Made by a program: the position numbers and the translations under genes. Of a stretch of 55,942 nt of DNA, positions 1 to 8,080 are shown one piece after another; position 1 is the first letter of the stretch, and the number at the start of each line of letters is the position of its first letter. Under the pieces are notes generated by a model. That model was not told where the DNA came from. It ran no database searches and saw nothing but the letters and a program-made list of their open reading frames with translations. The stretch is from Streptomyces sp. S3(2020) (lineage in GTDB: Bacteria > Actinomycetota > Actinomycetes > Streptomycetales > Streptomycetaceae), in assembly GCF_013044505.1 (NCBI RefSeq), contig NZ_JABERD010000046.1, positions 1 through 55,942 on the forward strand, given 5' to 3'.

Positions 1-1155
1 CGGCTCGGGGCGCGGGCGGGGGGGGCGGCGGCGGGTCCGGTCGGCGGCACCGCCGGGTGCGGGACGGGGGCTGCGCTCCGCTGGGGTGGAAGGTGAGCAC
101 ATGGCCCGCGGTGGTCGTCCCGGGCGCGGGGGGCGCCCCGGCGGCGGCGCACACCGTGCCGCTGAGCGCGCGGTGACTGGCGACGGTGCTGTGGGGGCGG
201 GAGCGGGGGGCGGGGCGATCAGCGGCATGGTGTGCACCGGTGTCGGGTCGGGTACCGGGGCCGGGACCGTCACCTCGGGGCCTGTGATCTCCTGCCACAC
301 CGCCGGTCCGCCACCCGCGTCCGCGTCGCGGCCCAGTCGCTGTCGGCACCACTCGACGACCTCGGCGAGGGTGGCGCGTTCCTGGGGGGCTCTGGCGAGG
401 CATCGCTCGATGAGGGGCCGGAGCGAGTCGGGGAGGCGGGACAGGTCGGGTTCGGAGTGGACGATCCGGTAGAGGATCGTGGCCGAGGGGCCGTCCCCGT
501 ACAGGGGTGAGCCAAGAGCCGCGAAGGCCGCGGTCTGGCCCAGCGCGAAGACGTCCGTCGCCGGTGTGATGTCGCCGGCGACCGCCTGCTCGGGGGCCAT
601 GAACTGCGGCGTGCCGACGGCGGCGCCCGTGGCCGTGTACGCCGTGGTGTCGGCGGCGAGGGAGATACCGAAGTCGATGACCCGGGGGCCGTCGGCGGCC
701 AGGAGGACGTTGGACGGCTTCAGGTCGCGGTGGACTATGCCCTCGCCGTGGATGGCCTGGAGCGCCTCGGCCACGCCCGCCATCAGCCACAGCACGGCAG
801 GCACCGGCAGCGGGCCGCGCCGGTGGACGGCTTCCGCGAGGGAGGGTCCGGGGACGTAGACCGTGGCCAGCCAGGGCGGACGGGCGTCCGCGTCGGCGTC
901 GATGAGCTCGGCGGTGTAGGCGCCCCGCACCCGCCGGGCCGCCTTGATCTCCCGGCCGAAACGCCGCCGGAAGTCCGGGTCGTCGGCCAGCTCCGGGCGT
1001 ACCACCTTGATCGCCACGGGTCGGCCGCCCGCCGTGTGCGACAGATAGACCCGACCCATGCCACCCGCGCCGAGCCGGGCGGCGAGACGGTAACCGGCCA
1101 CCACGGGTGGATCGTCCACCTGAAGTGGCTGGAACACGTCAGCCGCGTTGTTCAC
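1..1155 (-). CDS. Serine/threonine protein kinase, C-terminus cut by window edge
   Basis: Hanks-type kinase that phosphorylates proteins on Ser/Thr. The frame is open from a GTG at 1155 to the window edge (385 codons visible). The purine-rich GGGGGAC just upstream is a good ribosome site. Visible landmarks are the glycine loop GAGGMGRVYL (residues 29-38), the ATP lysine in VAIKVV (K50), catalytic HRDLKPSN (142-149), DFG (161-163) and the activation segment GTPQFMAPEQ. After about residue 270 the sequence is Pro/Ala/Arg-rich, as in the juxtamembrane linker of actinobacterial PknB-like kinases. A transmembrane segment and sensor domain may lie beyond the window, but this cannot be seen. The gene is transcribed away from the adjacent IS607-type element. 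Its real substrate is unknown. Confidence 0.93.
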   Translation of the reverse strand, partial: MNNAADVFQPLQVDDPPVVAGYRLAARLGAGGMGRVYLSHTAGGRPVAIKVVRPELADDPDFRRRFGREIKAARRVRGAYTAELIDADADARPPWLATVYVPGPSLAEAVHRRGPLPVPAVLWLMAGVAEALQAIHGEGIVHRDLKPSNVLLAADGPRVIDFGISLAADTTAYTATGAAVGTPQFMAPEQAVAGDITPATDVFALGQTAAFAALGSPLYGDGPSATILYRIVHSEPDLSRLPDSLRPLIERCLARAPQERATLAEVVEWCRQRLGRDADAGGGPAVWQEITGPEVTVPAPVPDPTPVHTMPLIAPPPAPAPTAPSPVTARSAARCAPPPGRPPRPGRPPRAMCSPSTPAERSPRPAPGGAADRTRRRPPRPRPEP

Positions 1156-1297
1156 CTGTCCCCCTGATCCCCTGATCCCCTGTCGCGACGATCCGATCAT
1201 CCGTGCGACAGCGGCAGCTTAAAGGGTCTTCAAGTGCTGGTCGTCAAGGTTGGATGAGTGAGCGTAACCATGCGTGAGTGAGTGTCGTTGTCTGAGC

Positions 1298-1873
1298 ATG
1301 AATCTCACGGAATGGGCGAAGGCGCAGGGCGTGCATCCGCAGACCGCGTATCGCTGGTTCCGTGAGGGGACGCTGCCGGTACCGGCTCAGCGGGTCGGAC
1401 CACGCACGATCCTCGTGAACGTAGGCCTCAATGCCGCGCCCGAGGCGATTGGCGGGCTGGGCCTGTACGCCCGTGTCTCCTCCCAGGACCAGAAGACCGA
1501 CCTGGAACGGCAGGTCGCCCGGCTGTCCCGGTGGGCGGAGCAGGCCGGCCACCGAGTGGTGCGGGTGGAGGCGGAGATCGCATCCGGTATGAACGGGGCG
1601 CGACCCAAAGCCAAGCGCCTGTTGGCCGATCCGGACGTGACCACGGTGGTGGTCGAGCACAAGGACCGACTGGGCCGGGTGAGCACCGAACTTGTCGAAG
1701 CCACCCTGTCCGCACATGGGCGCCGCCTCGTGGTCCTTGAGGACGGCGAGGTCGAGGACGACCTGGTGCGCGACATGGTGGAGGTGCTGACCTCGTTCTG
1801 TGCTCGCCTGTACGGTCGCCGGTCGGCGAAGAACCGGGCCCGCATGGCTTTGGAGGCCGCCGAGCATGGCTGA
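1298..1873 (+). CDS. tnpA: IS607-family serine recombinase (TnpA)
   Basis: Small serine recombinase of 191 residues that would catalyse transposition of the element. The N-terminus (about 1-40) is a MerR-like helix-turn-helix (MNLTEWAKAQGVHPQTAYRW), the arrangement typical of IS607 TnpA, where the DNA-binding domain precedes the catalytic domain. The resolvase domain starts near residue 56 with GLYARVSSQDQ; the serine after RV (S61) is the expected nucleophile. The Arg-rich motif YGRRSAKNRA near the C-terminus fits the family. An upstream ATG at 1274 would add eight residues; the internal ATG was chosen because homologous proteins start close to the HTH. The stop overlaps the tnpB start by 8 nt, implying translational coupling. 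Confidence 0.88.
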   Translation: MNLTEWAKAQGVHPQTAYRWFREGTLPVPAQRVGPRTILVNVGLNAAPEAIGGLGLYARVSSQDQKTDLERQVARLSRWAEQAGHRVVRVEAEIASGMNGARPKAKRLLADPDVTTVVVEHKDRLGRVSTELVEATLSAHGRRLVVLEDGEVEDDLVRDMVEVLTSFCARLYGRRSAKNRARMALEAAEHG

Positions 1874-3563
1874 CTCCGCACTGCGCACGATTGAGGCGCC
1901 GTTCGTTGCGCCGGGCCCGTCCGGGGTGGCGATCCGCACCAGCATCAAAGGCATGTCCCAGCGGGACCATGAGGTGCTGCCCCTGGTGGGCGCACACCTG
2001 GGTTCGCTTGCTTCCGCCGACTTCAAGACACGTTGCCGGGCGGGCACCGATCACAACAGCGACGAGTGGGCAGAGCGTAAACGGGCCCTGACCAAGGAGT
2101 CATCCTCGCGCTGGGCCGGGAGCATCACCAAGGCCACCCACGACCAGTGGGGCCTGGCGCGCCGTGCCCAACTCGCCCACATTCACAGCCTTGAGGACGG
2201 AGTGCGCACGATTGCGCACCGCCTGTCCCAGCCTGTCGGGGCAAAGGGTACGAGGCGGACGCCAGGCGGCTACTGCACGAAGCAGGAGTGGTTCCAAAAG
2301 ACCCGGCGACTGCATGTTCTGGAAGACCGGCTGGAACGCGAGCGGTCCGACCGTGAGGCCGGTGTCGTGCACGTGGCGCGGGGAGGAAAGCGCCTGGCCC
2401 GAGCCCGGCACAATCTGGAAGCCGCCCAGCTCACCAAGGACGAGTGGCGCAGACGCTGGGATGCCGGACGCTGGTTCCTGCACGCAGACGGGGAGTCGGG
2501 TAAGCGTTTGGGGAACGAGACCATCCGTGTCAGCTGCGACGGCGAGGTCAGCATCAAGCTCCCGGCTCCGCTGGCGCACCTGGCCAACGCCGCTCGCGGC
2601 CGGTACGTGCTTGACGGCCGGATTGGTTTCCGGCACCGCGGCGAAGAGTGGGCCGACCGCGTATCGGCGAACCGTGCTGTCGCCTACCGCATCCACCTGG
2701 ATGTGGACCGGGGCCGCTGGTACCTGACCGCGTCGTGGACGATCCCGCCGGTCCGGACCGTTGCCTTGACCGTAGCCAGGGCGCACGGGCTCATCGGTGT
2801 GGACACCAACGCCGACCACATTGCAGCGTGGCGTCTGGATGAGCACGGCAACCCGACGGGTGAGCCCCGCCGATTCTTCTACGACTTCGACGGACCGGCC
2901 ACCTACCGGGACGCCCAGGTGAGGCACGCCCTCACCCGCCTCCTTCGCTGGGCGCGGCGCGAAGGCGTCTCCATCGCGATCGAGGACCTGGACTTCGGCG
3001 CGGAGAAGACGCGGGAGAAGCACGGCCGCAGGAAGCGGTTCCGTAAGCTGATCTCGGGCATGCCCGTCGCCAAACTGCGGGCACGGCTGGTATCCATGGC
3101 CGCCGAACTCAGCATCACCATCATCGTCGTCGACCCCGCCTACACCTCCCGCTGGGGCGCCGAGCACTGGCAGAAGCCCCTCAGCAGCAAGAACCGCAAG
3201 ACCACCCGCCACGACGCCGCCGGCGTCGCGATCGGGCGACGCGCTCTCGGGCACCGTGTCCGGCGACGGACGGCACCGCCCCCACACGACCAGAGTGATC
3301 GTGTGGGGCATCGGACCGTCCAGGCCGGACACGGCTCGCGCGGGCGCGAGGAAACCCGCCCCCGCATCCCCGGACCACGGACACGATCCGTGTCGCCGGA
3401 CGCGGCGCGAACGCGGGTGACCAGCGCATCCACAACCGTTCGGGATGCGCCAGTTGACCAGGGCTGGGCCCAATACCCACTCCTGCTCACTGATCAGGAA
3501 CGGTTTTCTGTGCCCGCTGACCACGGTCGGGACCGAAACCGTCCAGCCCGGCCGCCCACCTGA
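1866..3563 (+). CDS. tnpB: TnpB-like RuvC nuclease of IS607 element, no zinc ribbon
   Basis: 565-residue TnpB-related protein. TnpB proteins are RNA-guided DNA nucleases, ancestors of Cas12. RuvC motifs are visible: GVDTN (D313), AIEDLDF (E373) and a late TRHDAAGVAIGRRALG (D450). The insert between motifs II and III (VDPAYTSRWGAEHW) contains no cysteine, so the usual CxxC zinc ribbon is absent; I believe this is a feature of an actinobacterial TnpB subgroup. After about residue 465 the protein looks like low-complexity Arg/Pro sequence. The underlying DNA (3254-3450) instead forms nested inverted repeats, suggesting that this stretch acts mainly as RNA. The reading frame probably runs past the right end of the element into the 3' end of the ThuA-like gene. 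The start at 1866 was chosen for the 8-nt overlap with tnpA; an upstream start at 1800 is unlikely. Confidence 0.82.
   Translation: MADSALRTIEAPFVAPGPSGVAIRTSIKGMSQRDHEVLPLVGAHLGSLASADFKTRCRAGTDHNSDEWAERKRALTKESSSRWAGSITKATHDQWGLARRAQLAHIHSLEDGVRTIAHRLSQPVGAKGTRRTPGGYCTKQEWFQKTRRLHVLEDRLERERSDREAGVVHVARGGKRLARARHNLEAAQLTKDEWRRRWDAGRWFLHADGESGKRLGNETIRVSCDGEVSIKLPAPLAHLANAARGRYVLDGRIGFRHRGEEWADRVSANRAVAYRIHLDVDRGRWYLTASWTIPPVRTVALTVARAHGLIGVDTNADHIAAWRLDEHGNPTGEPRRFFYDFDGPATYRDAQVRHALTRLLRWARREGVSIAIEDLDFGAEKTREKHGRRKRFRKLISGMPVAKLRARLVSMAAELSITIIVVDPAYTSRWGAEHWQKPLSSKNRKTTRHDAAGVAIGRRALGHRVRRRTAPPPHDQSDRVGHRTVQAGHGSRGREETRPRIPGPRTRSVSPDAARTRVTSASTTVRDAPVDQGWAQYPLLLTDQERFSVPADHGRDRNRPARPPT
3254..3450 (+). 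ncRNA. Candidate reRNA (omega RNA) scaffold at the 3' end of tnpB
   Basis: Nested perfect complementary arms: 3254-3263 with 3325-3334 (10 bp), 3265-3269 with 3316-3320 (5 bp) and 3280-3289 with 3299-3308 (10 bp, 9-nt loop). These are followed by a separate hairpin 3424-3431 with 3443-3450 (8 bp, 11-nt loop). They all lie within the tnpB reading frame downstream of the last RuvC motif. In IS200/IS605 and IS607 elements the guide RNA comes from the tnpB 3' end and runs through the right end of the element into flanking DNA. The structure is seen in the sequence; the RNA assignment is inference. Confidence 0.5.
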
Positions 3564-4185
3564 TCCCGCCCAGCAGATGCGCCCGGAAGTCGGGGTCCTC
3601 GTACGCCTCGGCGGCGTGGCCGAGCGCCGTGTAGAAGACCCGGCCCCTGCCCTGCTCGCGGCACCAGACCAGCGGGTGGTCGTCACCCATGCCACCCCCG
3701 CCGTACGACGACTCGTCGGCGCGGGCCAACACCCGTACCGTGCCACGGGGGTTGGTGCGGAAGTCGTACCACTCGTCGGTGAAGTCCCATACGGCGGGCA
3801 GATGTCGGGTGGCCGGGTGGTCGTGGTCCTCGACGACGGCCTTGCCGGGCTGGTGGTCGGGGTGCCGGTCGAAGCGGGCGCCCAGCAGTTCGCCGTAGTA
3901 CGGCCAGTCGTATTCGGTGCAGGCCGCCGCGTGTACGCCTACGAAGCCGCCGCCCGACTCGACGTAGGAGGCGAGCCGTTCGCGGCCGGCCGGGGTGAGG
4001 ACCTCGCCGCTGGTGGAGAGGAAGAGGATCGCGGCGTACCGCTCCAGGGGCTGCTCCACTGCCGTCGGGTCCTCGCTCGCGTCGACCTCGAAGCCACCGA
4101 GGGTGCGTACGGCGGCGATGGCGGCCGGGATGGAGTCGTGCCGGTAGCCGGTGGTGCGGGTGTAGACGAGCAGTCGGGGCGTCAT
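3487..4185 (-). CDS. ThuA domain-containing protein
   Basis: 232-residue protein with a ThuA-like, glutamine-amidotransferase-like fold, a family linked to trehalose/sugar utilisation and glycosyl hydrolase contexts but with no firmly established reaction here. Family landmarks: N-terminal LLVYTRTTGYRHDSIPA, ILFLSTSGEVLTPAGRERLASYVESGGGFVGVHAA in the centre, and GRGRVFYTALGHAAEAYEDPDFRAHLLGGIRWAAG at the end. The last roughly 19 residues (from LDGFGPD) follow the usual family end and overlap the 3' end of tnpB on the other strand, so the C-terminus may have been altered by the element's insertion. The start is ATG at 4185, preceded by AGGG. Confidence 0.85.
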   Translation of the reverse strand: MTPRLLVYTRTTGYRHDSIPAAIAAVRTLGGFEVDASEDPTAVEQPLERYAAILFLSTSGEVLTPAGRERLASYVESGGGFVGVHAAACTEYDWPYYGELLGARFDRHPDHQPGKAVVEDHDHPATRHLPAVWDFTDEWYDFRTNPRGTVRVLARADESSYGGGGMGDDHPLVWCREQGRGRVFYTALGHAAEAYEDPDFRAHLLGGIRWAAGLDGFGPDRGQRAQKTVPDQ

Positions 4186-4340
4186 GGCTTCGACCCTATG
4201 CCGCGCGCGGTCCGGGTCCCGGCCAAGTGATCAAGCCCGAAAATTTCGCGGACGACGGCACGCCGGCCCGCGCGTGAGACGACACGCCGTCGCGCAACTG
4301 TTCCTTCACGGAGGCCGGTCTGCGTAGCCTCGGCTGCACG

Positions 4341-4973
4341 ATGAACACCATTCCCGCACGACTTGACCATCTTGTGCTCGCAACTCCCGATCTGGCGGCG
4401 ACAGTTGCCGACTTCACCCGGCGGACCGGGGTGGCGCCCGCTCCCGGCGGGGTGCACATCGGGTTCGGCACCCGCAACTACCTGGTGTCGCTGGGTGGTA
4501 CCGGTTATCTGGAGATCATCGGGCCGGACCCGGAGCAGCCCGAGCCGCAGGGTCCGCGCCCCTTCGACGTGGACACGCTGGCCGCGCCCCGCACGGTGAC
4601 CTGGGCGATCAGTCCGCCGGACCTGGACGCGGCGGTCGCGGCCGCCCGGGCCCGGGGGTACGACCCGGGCGCGGTGCATCCGATGAGCCGTCGCAGACCG
4701 GACGGCACCCTGCTGGAGTGGCGGCTGACGGACGGCGAGACCCAGCACCCCTCCGGTCTGGTGCCGTTCCTCATCGACTGGGGCACCGCGGTCCATCCCT
4801 CCGCGTCGGGGCTGCCCGCCACTCCCCTGCTGGCGCTGTCCGCGACCGCGCCCGACCCGGACGAGATCCGCGGTCTGCTCGCGGCCCTGGACACCGAACT
4901 CACGGTCACCGAGGGGCCGGTGGGGCTCTCCTTCACGGTGGACACCGCGCTGGGGCCGGTCCGCTTCGACTGA
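4341..4973 (+). CDS. VOC family protein (glyoxalase-like domain)
   Basis: 210-residue protein of the vicinal-oxygen-chelate superfamily, the longer 'glyoxalase-like' type with one clear N-terminal beta-alpha-beta-beta-beta module (LDHLVLATPDLAATVADFTRRTG, then GFGTRNYLVSLGGTGYLEIIGPD) and a more divergent second half ending in GPVGLSFTVDTALGPVRF. H10 and E57 (in YLEIIG) occupy positions where such proteins bind metal. The substrate is unknown. It is divergent from the ThuA-like gene and precedes a second, unrelated VOC gene. Confidence 0.85.
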   Translation: MNTIPARLDHLVLATPDLAATVADFTRRTGVAPAPGGVHIGFGTRNYLVSLGGTGYLEIIGPDPEQPEPQGPRPFDVDTLAAPRTVTWAISPPDLDAAVAAARARGYDPGAVHPMSRRRPDGTLLEWRLTDGETQHPSGLVPFLIDWGTAVHPSASGLPATPLLALSATAPDPDEIRGLLAALDTELTVTEGPVGLSFTVDTALGPVRFD

Positions 4974-5051
4974 CCACGGGCACCGTCCGTGGTCGAGGAC
5001 ACGTCCGATTCCTTCAAGACCTGGCGCCCCCGCCCTGCCTACGGTGGCCGC

Positions 5052-5453
5052 ATGACTCCACGATTCGATGCCATCGGCCTGATCGTCTCCGACATGGCCG
5101 CCTCCCTCGCCTTCTACCGCCGCCTGGGGTTCGAGTTCCCCGAGGGCTCCGAGCAGGAGGGGCATGTCGAGGCACAACTCCCGGGCGGACTGCGGCTGTT
5201 GCTGGACACCGAGGAGGTGGTGCGGTCCTTCCACACGGGCTGGCAGGCACCGGCCGGCGGCGGTCGCACGGCGCTGGCCCTGCGCTGCGACAGTCCCGGC
5301 GAGGTGGATTCGGTGTACGAGGAGCTGGTGGGCGCCGGTCACCACGGCGAGCTGAAGCCGTGGGACGCGGTCTGGGGCCAGCGGTACGCGAGCCTGCTCG
5401 ATCCGGACGGCAACGGCGTCGACCTGTTCGCGCCGCTACCGGCGGCCCAGTAG
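5052..5453 (+). CDS. VOC family protein (small glyoxalase/dioxygenase fold)
   Basis: 133-residue single-module VOC protein: FDAIGLIVSDMAASLAFYRRLGFEFP at the start and RYASLLDPDGNGVDLFAPL at the end are the two classical halves of the fold. Small stand-alone members include antibiotic-resistance-like and lyase-like proteins; the substrate cannot be predicted. ATG at 5052 was preferred over an upstream GTG at 4989 because the fold begins immediately after it. Its 3' end overlaps the 3' end of the convergent AraC-type regulator gene by 18 nt. Confidence 0.85.
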   Translation: MTPRFDAIGLIVSDMAASLAFYRRLGFEFPEGSEQEGHVEAQLPGGLRLLLDTEEVVRSFHTGWQAPAGGGRTALALRCDSPGEVDSVYEELVGAGHHGELKPWDAVWGQRYASLLDPDGNGVDLFAPLPAAQ

Positions 5454-6131
5454 CTCGGTCAGCGGCACACCGGCCAACTCGCGGACGTCCCGGGCCAGAT
5501 GAGCCTGGTCGGCGAAGCCGGCGCGGATCGCCGTCTCCGCGTACGACACCCCGCCCCGGGCCAGGCCTAGCGCCCGCTGCAATCGCAGCACTCGGGCCAG
5601 GGTCTTGGGGCCGTACCCGAACGCGGCGAGGCATCTGCGGTGCAACTGGCGGGCGCCGAGAGCGAGTTCGTCGGCGGTGGCGGCGACCGGCCGGCCCGCG
5701 TCGAGGGCGTCCACGACATGTCGTAGCAGAGGATCGCCGGGTTCGGCATCGGCCGCCCGCCCCAACGCCACCTCTTCGAGCCCGCTCGCCGGATCAGCGG
5801 CCGCGTTCACGCGCGCGGTGAGCCTGCGGACCTCGGCGGCCGGCCAGAGGTCGGCGAGGTCGACGCGCCGGTCGAGCAGCTCGCGGGCGGGAACGCCGAG
5901 CAGCGCGGGCGCGGTACCGGGCGCGAAGCGAACCCCGGCCCACGCGCTCGGCGCGCCTTCGGTGACGTACGCGCGCGTGTCGGGCCCGGCGACGAGCAGC
6001 CGTCCTTCGTGCCAGAGCAGATCCATGCACCCGTCGGGCAGGACGCGCCCGGGCCCGTCGGAGGACGGCTGATTGGTCCAGACGACGGCACCGTCGAGTC
6101 GGGAAGCCCGCTCCGCGTACATGAAGACCAC
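5436..6131 (-). CDS. AraC-family transcriptional regulator (short N-terminal domain)
   Basis: 231-residue regulator. The N-terminal half (GPGRVLPDGCMDLLWHEGRLLVAGPDTRA) matches the sensor-like domain common in small actinobacterial AraC proteins. The C-terminal half carries two helix-turn-helix units (ATADELALGARQLHRRCLAAFGYGPKTLARVLRLQRAL and SYAETAIRAGFADQAHLARDVRELAGVPLTELL), the AraC signature. GTG at 6131 has a GGAG six bases upstream; ATG at 6122 is the alternative. The convergent overlap with the VOC gene is a frequent arrangement for this regulator type and hints at a functional link. Confidence 0.88.
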   Translation of the reverse strand: MVFMYAERASRLDGAVVWTNQPSSDGPGRVLPDGCMDLLWHEGRLLVAGPDTRAYVTEGAPSAWAGVRFAPGTAPALLGVPARELLDRRVDLADLWPAAEVRRLTARVNAAADPASGLEEVALGRAADAEPGDPLLRHVVDALDAGRPVAATADELALGARQLHRRCLAAFGYGPKTLARVLRLQRALGLARGGVSYAETAIRAGFADQAHLARDVRELAGVPLTELLGRR

Positions 6132-6191
6132 GCTACGCTCCCCGCGACCGCCGACGCCTCTACGCCCCTACGCCCCTACGCCCCTACGCCC

Positions 6192-7166
6192 CTACGCCAC
6201 CCTCCCCCGATGCTCCTGCGGACTCACCCCGTAGACCCGCTTGAAGGCACTCGACAGCGCGAACGCGCTCCCGTACCCCACCTGCCGGGCGATCGCGTCG
6301 AGTGTCGCGTCGCTGTCCCGAAGACGGTCCGCGGCCAGGGCCAGCCGCCAGCCGGTCAGATAGGTCATCGGCGGCTCCCCCACCAGCTCCGTGAAGCGCC
6401 GGGCGAGGGCCGCCCGGGACACCCCGGCCTTCGCCGCGAGGGACGCCACCGTCCAGGGGTGGGCCGGATCGTCCTGGACGAGTCGCAGCACCCGCCCGAC
6501 GACCGGGTCCGCCATCGCCCGGTACCAGGCCGGTGCCGCCGCCTCGGGCCTGGAGAACCACGCCCGCAGTGCCGCGATGACCAGCAGGTCGAGCAGCCGG
6601 TCGAGGACGACCTCCTGGCCGGGCTCGTCGCGCACGATCTCCTCCATGAGGAACGGTGTGAGCGGGCAGTCCCACACATCGGAGGTGAGTGTGAGCAGGG
6701 GCGGCAGCGCGTCCAGGAGGCGCCCGCTGACCTCGCCCTGCCACAGATACGTGCCGATGAGCATCACGGCCGATCCGTCGAGGCGGTCGCCCCAGGTCCG
6801 CACGCCCAGGTCCATGGAGCCGTTCAGGGCGCGCCCGTCCGGGTAGTGGCACTCGGCGCCCGGCAGGATCACCGCCTGCGGTGCGGTGCCGGGGTCGTCG
6901 GCGCAGGTGTAGGGGTCGGGGCCGCGGGCGATGGCGAGGTCGCCTGCGCGCAGCCGGACCTTCCCCCAGCCTTCGGCCGGGGGGACCCCCATCTCGCTTC
7001 GCTCGCCCGTGTCCGGCGTGATCCACGCCTCGCCGCGGATCATGAGCATGACGGTGAGGGGTGCGCGGTCCTCGATGCGTACGCACCAGGGGGGTTCGAA
7101 ACACGCTCGGATCATGAAGGCGCCCCGCGCGCGGGGTCCTTCGAGAAGGCCTGCGAGTGCGTCCAT
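6192..7166 (-). CDS. AraC-family regulator with cupin N-terminal domain
   Basis: 324-residue regulator. Residues about 1-185 form the AraC-binding cupin domain (CFEPPWCVRIEDRAPLTVMLMIRGEAW; LRAGDLAIARGPDPY). The last hundred residues hold the two HTH units (WTVASLAAKAGVSRAALARRFTELVGEPPMTYLTGWRLALAADRL and LDAIARQVGYGSAFALSSAFKRVYGVSPQEHR). ATG at 7166 was chosen because upstream codons are low-complexity and overlap the divergent gene. Only 80 bp separate it from the divergent NmrA-like oxidoreductase gene, the usual sign that the regulator controls that neighbour. Confidence 0.92.
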   Translation of the reverse strand: MDALAGLLEGPRARGAFMIRACFEPPWCVRIEDRAPLTVMLMIRGEAWITPDTGERSEMGVPPAEGWGKVRLRAGDLAIARGPDPYTCADDPGTAPQAVILPGAECHYPDGRALNGSMDLGVRTWGDRLDGSAVMLIGTYLWQGEVSGRLLDALPPLLTLTSDVWDCPLTPFLMEEIVRDEPGQEVVLDRLLDLLVIAALRAWFSRPEAAAPAWYRAMADPVVGRVLRLVQDDPAHPWTVASLAAKAGVSRAALARRFTELVGEPPMTYLTGWRLALAADRLRDSDATLDAIARQVGYGSAFALSSAFKRVYGVSPQEHRGRVA

Positions 7167-7246
7167 TCCGTCAGCGTAGACGGCCGCGTATGGGAATGAG
7201 CCGTTCAGCGATGGGGTCTTGGGGCGTGCGGCCGTTGACTGGGGGC

Positions 7247-8080
7247 ATGGCAGACAACACGGCGAAGAAGACAGTGGTGGTGACCGGCGCCTCGGGTCGT
7301 ACGGGCAGCCGGGTGGCGCAGGCGGTGCGGGCGGCCGGGTTCGAGGTGCGGGCGGCGTCCCGGGCCCAGGGCTTCGACTGGGAGAACCCGACGACCTGGG
7401 CGGAGACACTGCGGGACGCGGACGCGGCGTATCTGATGTACCCGTCCGACGTCGGCTCCCCGGCGGCGGCCGAGGGGATCGGGGCGCTCGCCCGGGAGGC
7501 GGTGGGGCTCGGCGTACGGCGGCTGGTGCTGCTGTCGGCGCGGGGTGAGACGCAGGCGCTGGCGACGGAGGAGGCGTTGAGGTCGTCGGGGGCGGACTGG
7601 ACGGTCGTACGGGCGTCGTGGTTCTCGCAGAACTTCAGTGAGGGGCCGCTGGTGGAGGAGTTGCGGCGGGGGGAGCTGGCGTTTCCGGCGGGTGAGGTTC
7701 CGGAGCCGTTCCTCGATGTGCGGGACATCGCGGACGTGGTGGCGGTGGCGTTGACGTCCGGCGAGGCGTATGTGGGGCGGACGCTGGAGCTGACGGGGCC
7801 TCGGTTGCTGTCGTTCCGGGAGGCGGTCGCGGAGATCGCGGCGGCGTCCGGGCGGGAACTGGCGTACATCCCGGTTCCGGCGCGGGACTACGGGGACGCG
7901 CTGGTGGGGTTCGGGGTGCCGCCGGAGGAGGCGGAGTTCCTGGTGGAGGTGTTCGAGGGGCTGCTCGACGGGCGGAACGCGCGTCTCACGGACGGGGTCC
8001 GGGAGGTGCTGGGACGTGCGCCTCGGGAGTTCGGGGAGTTCGTTCGGGAGGCTGCGGCGGCGGGGGTGTGGAAGGGATAG
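7247..8080 (+). CDS. NAD(P)-binding NmrA-like oxidoreductase (atypical SDR)
   Basis: 277-residue Rossmann protein. VVVTGASGRTGSRVAQAVRAAGFEVRAASR gives the GxxGxxG nucleotide-binding loop of atypical short-chain dehydrogenases (NmrA/ergot-alkaloid AgnC type). The WTVVRASWFSQNFSEG and FLDVRDIADVVAVALT segments are family landmarks, and the classical YxxxK pair is not evident, as expected for NmrA-like proteins that act as redox sensors or quinone reductases. The ATG at 7247 follows GGGGGC. The divergent cupin-AraC regulator probably controls it. The substrate is unknown. Confidence 0.88.
   Translation: MADNTAKKTVVVTGASGRTGSRVAQAVRAAGFEVRAASRAQGFDWENPTTWAETLRDADAAYLMYPSDVGSPAAAEGIGALAREAVGLGVRRLVLLSARGETQALATEEALRSSGADWTVVRASWFSQNFSEGPLVEELRRGELAFPAGEVPEPFLDVRDIADVVAVALTSGEAYVGRTLELTGPRLLSFREAVAEIAAASGRELAYIPVPARDYGDALVGFGVPPEEAEFLVEVFEGLLDGRNARLTDGVREVLGRAPREFGEFVREAAAAGVWKG

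Larger units (their letters stand above)
1240..3520 (+). mobile_element. IS607-type insertion sequence (tnpA + tnpB), ends approximate
   Basis: A serine recombinase gene followed by an overlapping tnpB gene is the layout of IS607-family elements. These carry no terminal inverted repeats and make no target duplication, so the ends cannot be fixed from one copy. On the left, short direct repeats of GTGAGTGA-type sequence at about 1253-1285 are candidate recombinase sites. On the right, related sequence (CACTCCTGCTCACTGA) lies near 3478-3493. The element sits between the 5' end of a kinase gene and the 3' end of a ThuA-like gene. Boundaries are estimates only. Confidence 0.75.

Noticed and set aside
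3254..3450. CRISPR-like array near the TnpB gene
   Set aside because: The repeats are inverted pairs that form stems, not regularly spaced direct repeats with spacers.
2100..3746. Minus-strand frame of 548 codons opposite tnpB
   Set aside because: Shadow frame of tnpB with no family resemblance.
4182..5345. Minus-strand frame of 387 codons across both VOC genes
   Set aside because: Composition is shadow-like and both VOC genes on the plus strand have family motifs.
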